A DNA stretch of 64,000 bases from CAZYQW01 sp964649825 (GTDB lineage: Bacteria; Planctomycetota; B15-G4; JADJEK01). Where the stretch lies: NCBI GenBank assembly GCA_964649825.1, contig CAZYQW010000094.1, positions 62,001 through 126,000 on the forward strand. The letters are read 5' to 3'. Of this stretch, positions 63,983 to 64,000 are shown in pieces; the stretch's first letter is position 1; each line of letters starts with the position of its first letter. The position numbers and the translations under genes were made by a program. Under the pieces are notes generated by a model. That model did no database searches, was not told where the DNA came from, and was given only the letters and a program-made list of their open reading frames with translations.

Positions 63983-64000
63983 GGTAGCGAAACCGAATGC

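Overview
The window is one 64 kb piece of a very GC-rich bacterial chromosome with dense, tightly packed genes. Most neighbouring genes overlap at ATGA or GTGA junctions. No rRNA, tRNA, CRISPR array or intact transposase was seen. The gene repertoire suggests a Planctomycetota-like organism or a related deep lineage: secreted FG-GAP and SBBP beta-propeller proteins with a shared C-terminal module, an HEXXH protease with a DUF1080-like tail, a sugar dehydrogenase fused to cytochrome c and PKD domains, HEAT-repeat lipoprotein-like proteins, and multi-REC hybrid kinases. This assignment is an inference from families, not from a marker gene phylogeny.

Layout, left third. The window opens with a phosphoribosyltransferase end, rimP and a short-chain fatty-acid transporter. 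It continues with a DUF2911-like secreted protein and a coupled unit of transketolase, SEC-C protein and ApaH-like phosphatase. A 1.57 kb gene-poor islet (6662-8234) follows. It holds two inverted copies of a 155-159 bp element with 29 bp terminal inverted repeats, and between them a frameshifted SBBP propeller remnant. Next come a complete methylcrotonyl-type acyl-CoA carboxylase (carboxyltransferase, biotin carboxylase, biotin carrier), a HEAT protein, a 1052-residue glycine-rich surface protein, an amidohydrolase coupled to a DHH phosphoesterase, and a YfcE-like phosphoesterase.

Middle. Two GT39-like membrane glycosyltransferases flank cutA. They are followed by an FG-GAP secreted protein and comM. 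Then comes a two-gene unit made of an AhpD/CMD-like peroxidase-family protein and a radical SAM enzyme with an N-terminal PqqD-like domain. This is the best candidate in the window for an uncharacterised modification system. A decayed FG-GAP remnant, a HEAT protein and comEC follow. From 33108 to 45537 runs one long co-oriented unit: coaD, ridA, M16 peptidase, a peptide ABC transporter (SBP, two permeases with large insertions, two ATPases) and an HEXXH protease. After the multi-domain sugar dehydrogenase comes a second, oppositely oriented peptide transporter set (SBP plus two permeases) with no ATPase genes of its own.

Right end. A five-gene coupled signalling operon (52745-59277) encodes a PAS-PAS-GAF-HK-REC-REC-REC hybrid kinase, CheR, a 63-residue unknown where cheB would be expected, a REC-PAS-HK kinase and an Rcp1-type single-REC protein. 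It ends at a strong bidirectional terminator shared with a solitary secretin lipoprotein. A sulfatase-fold lipoprotein with a TPR tail closes the window.
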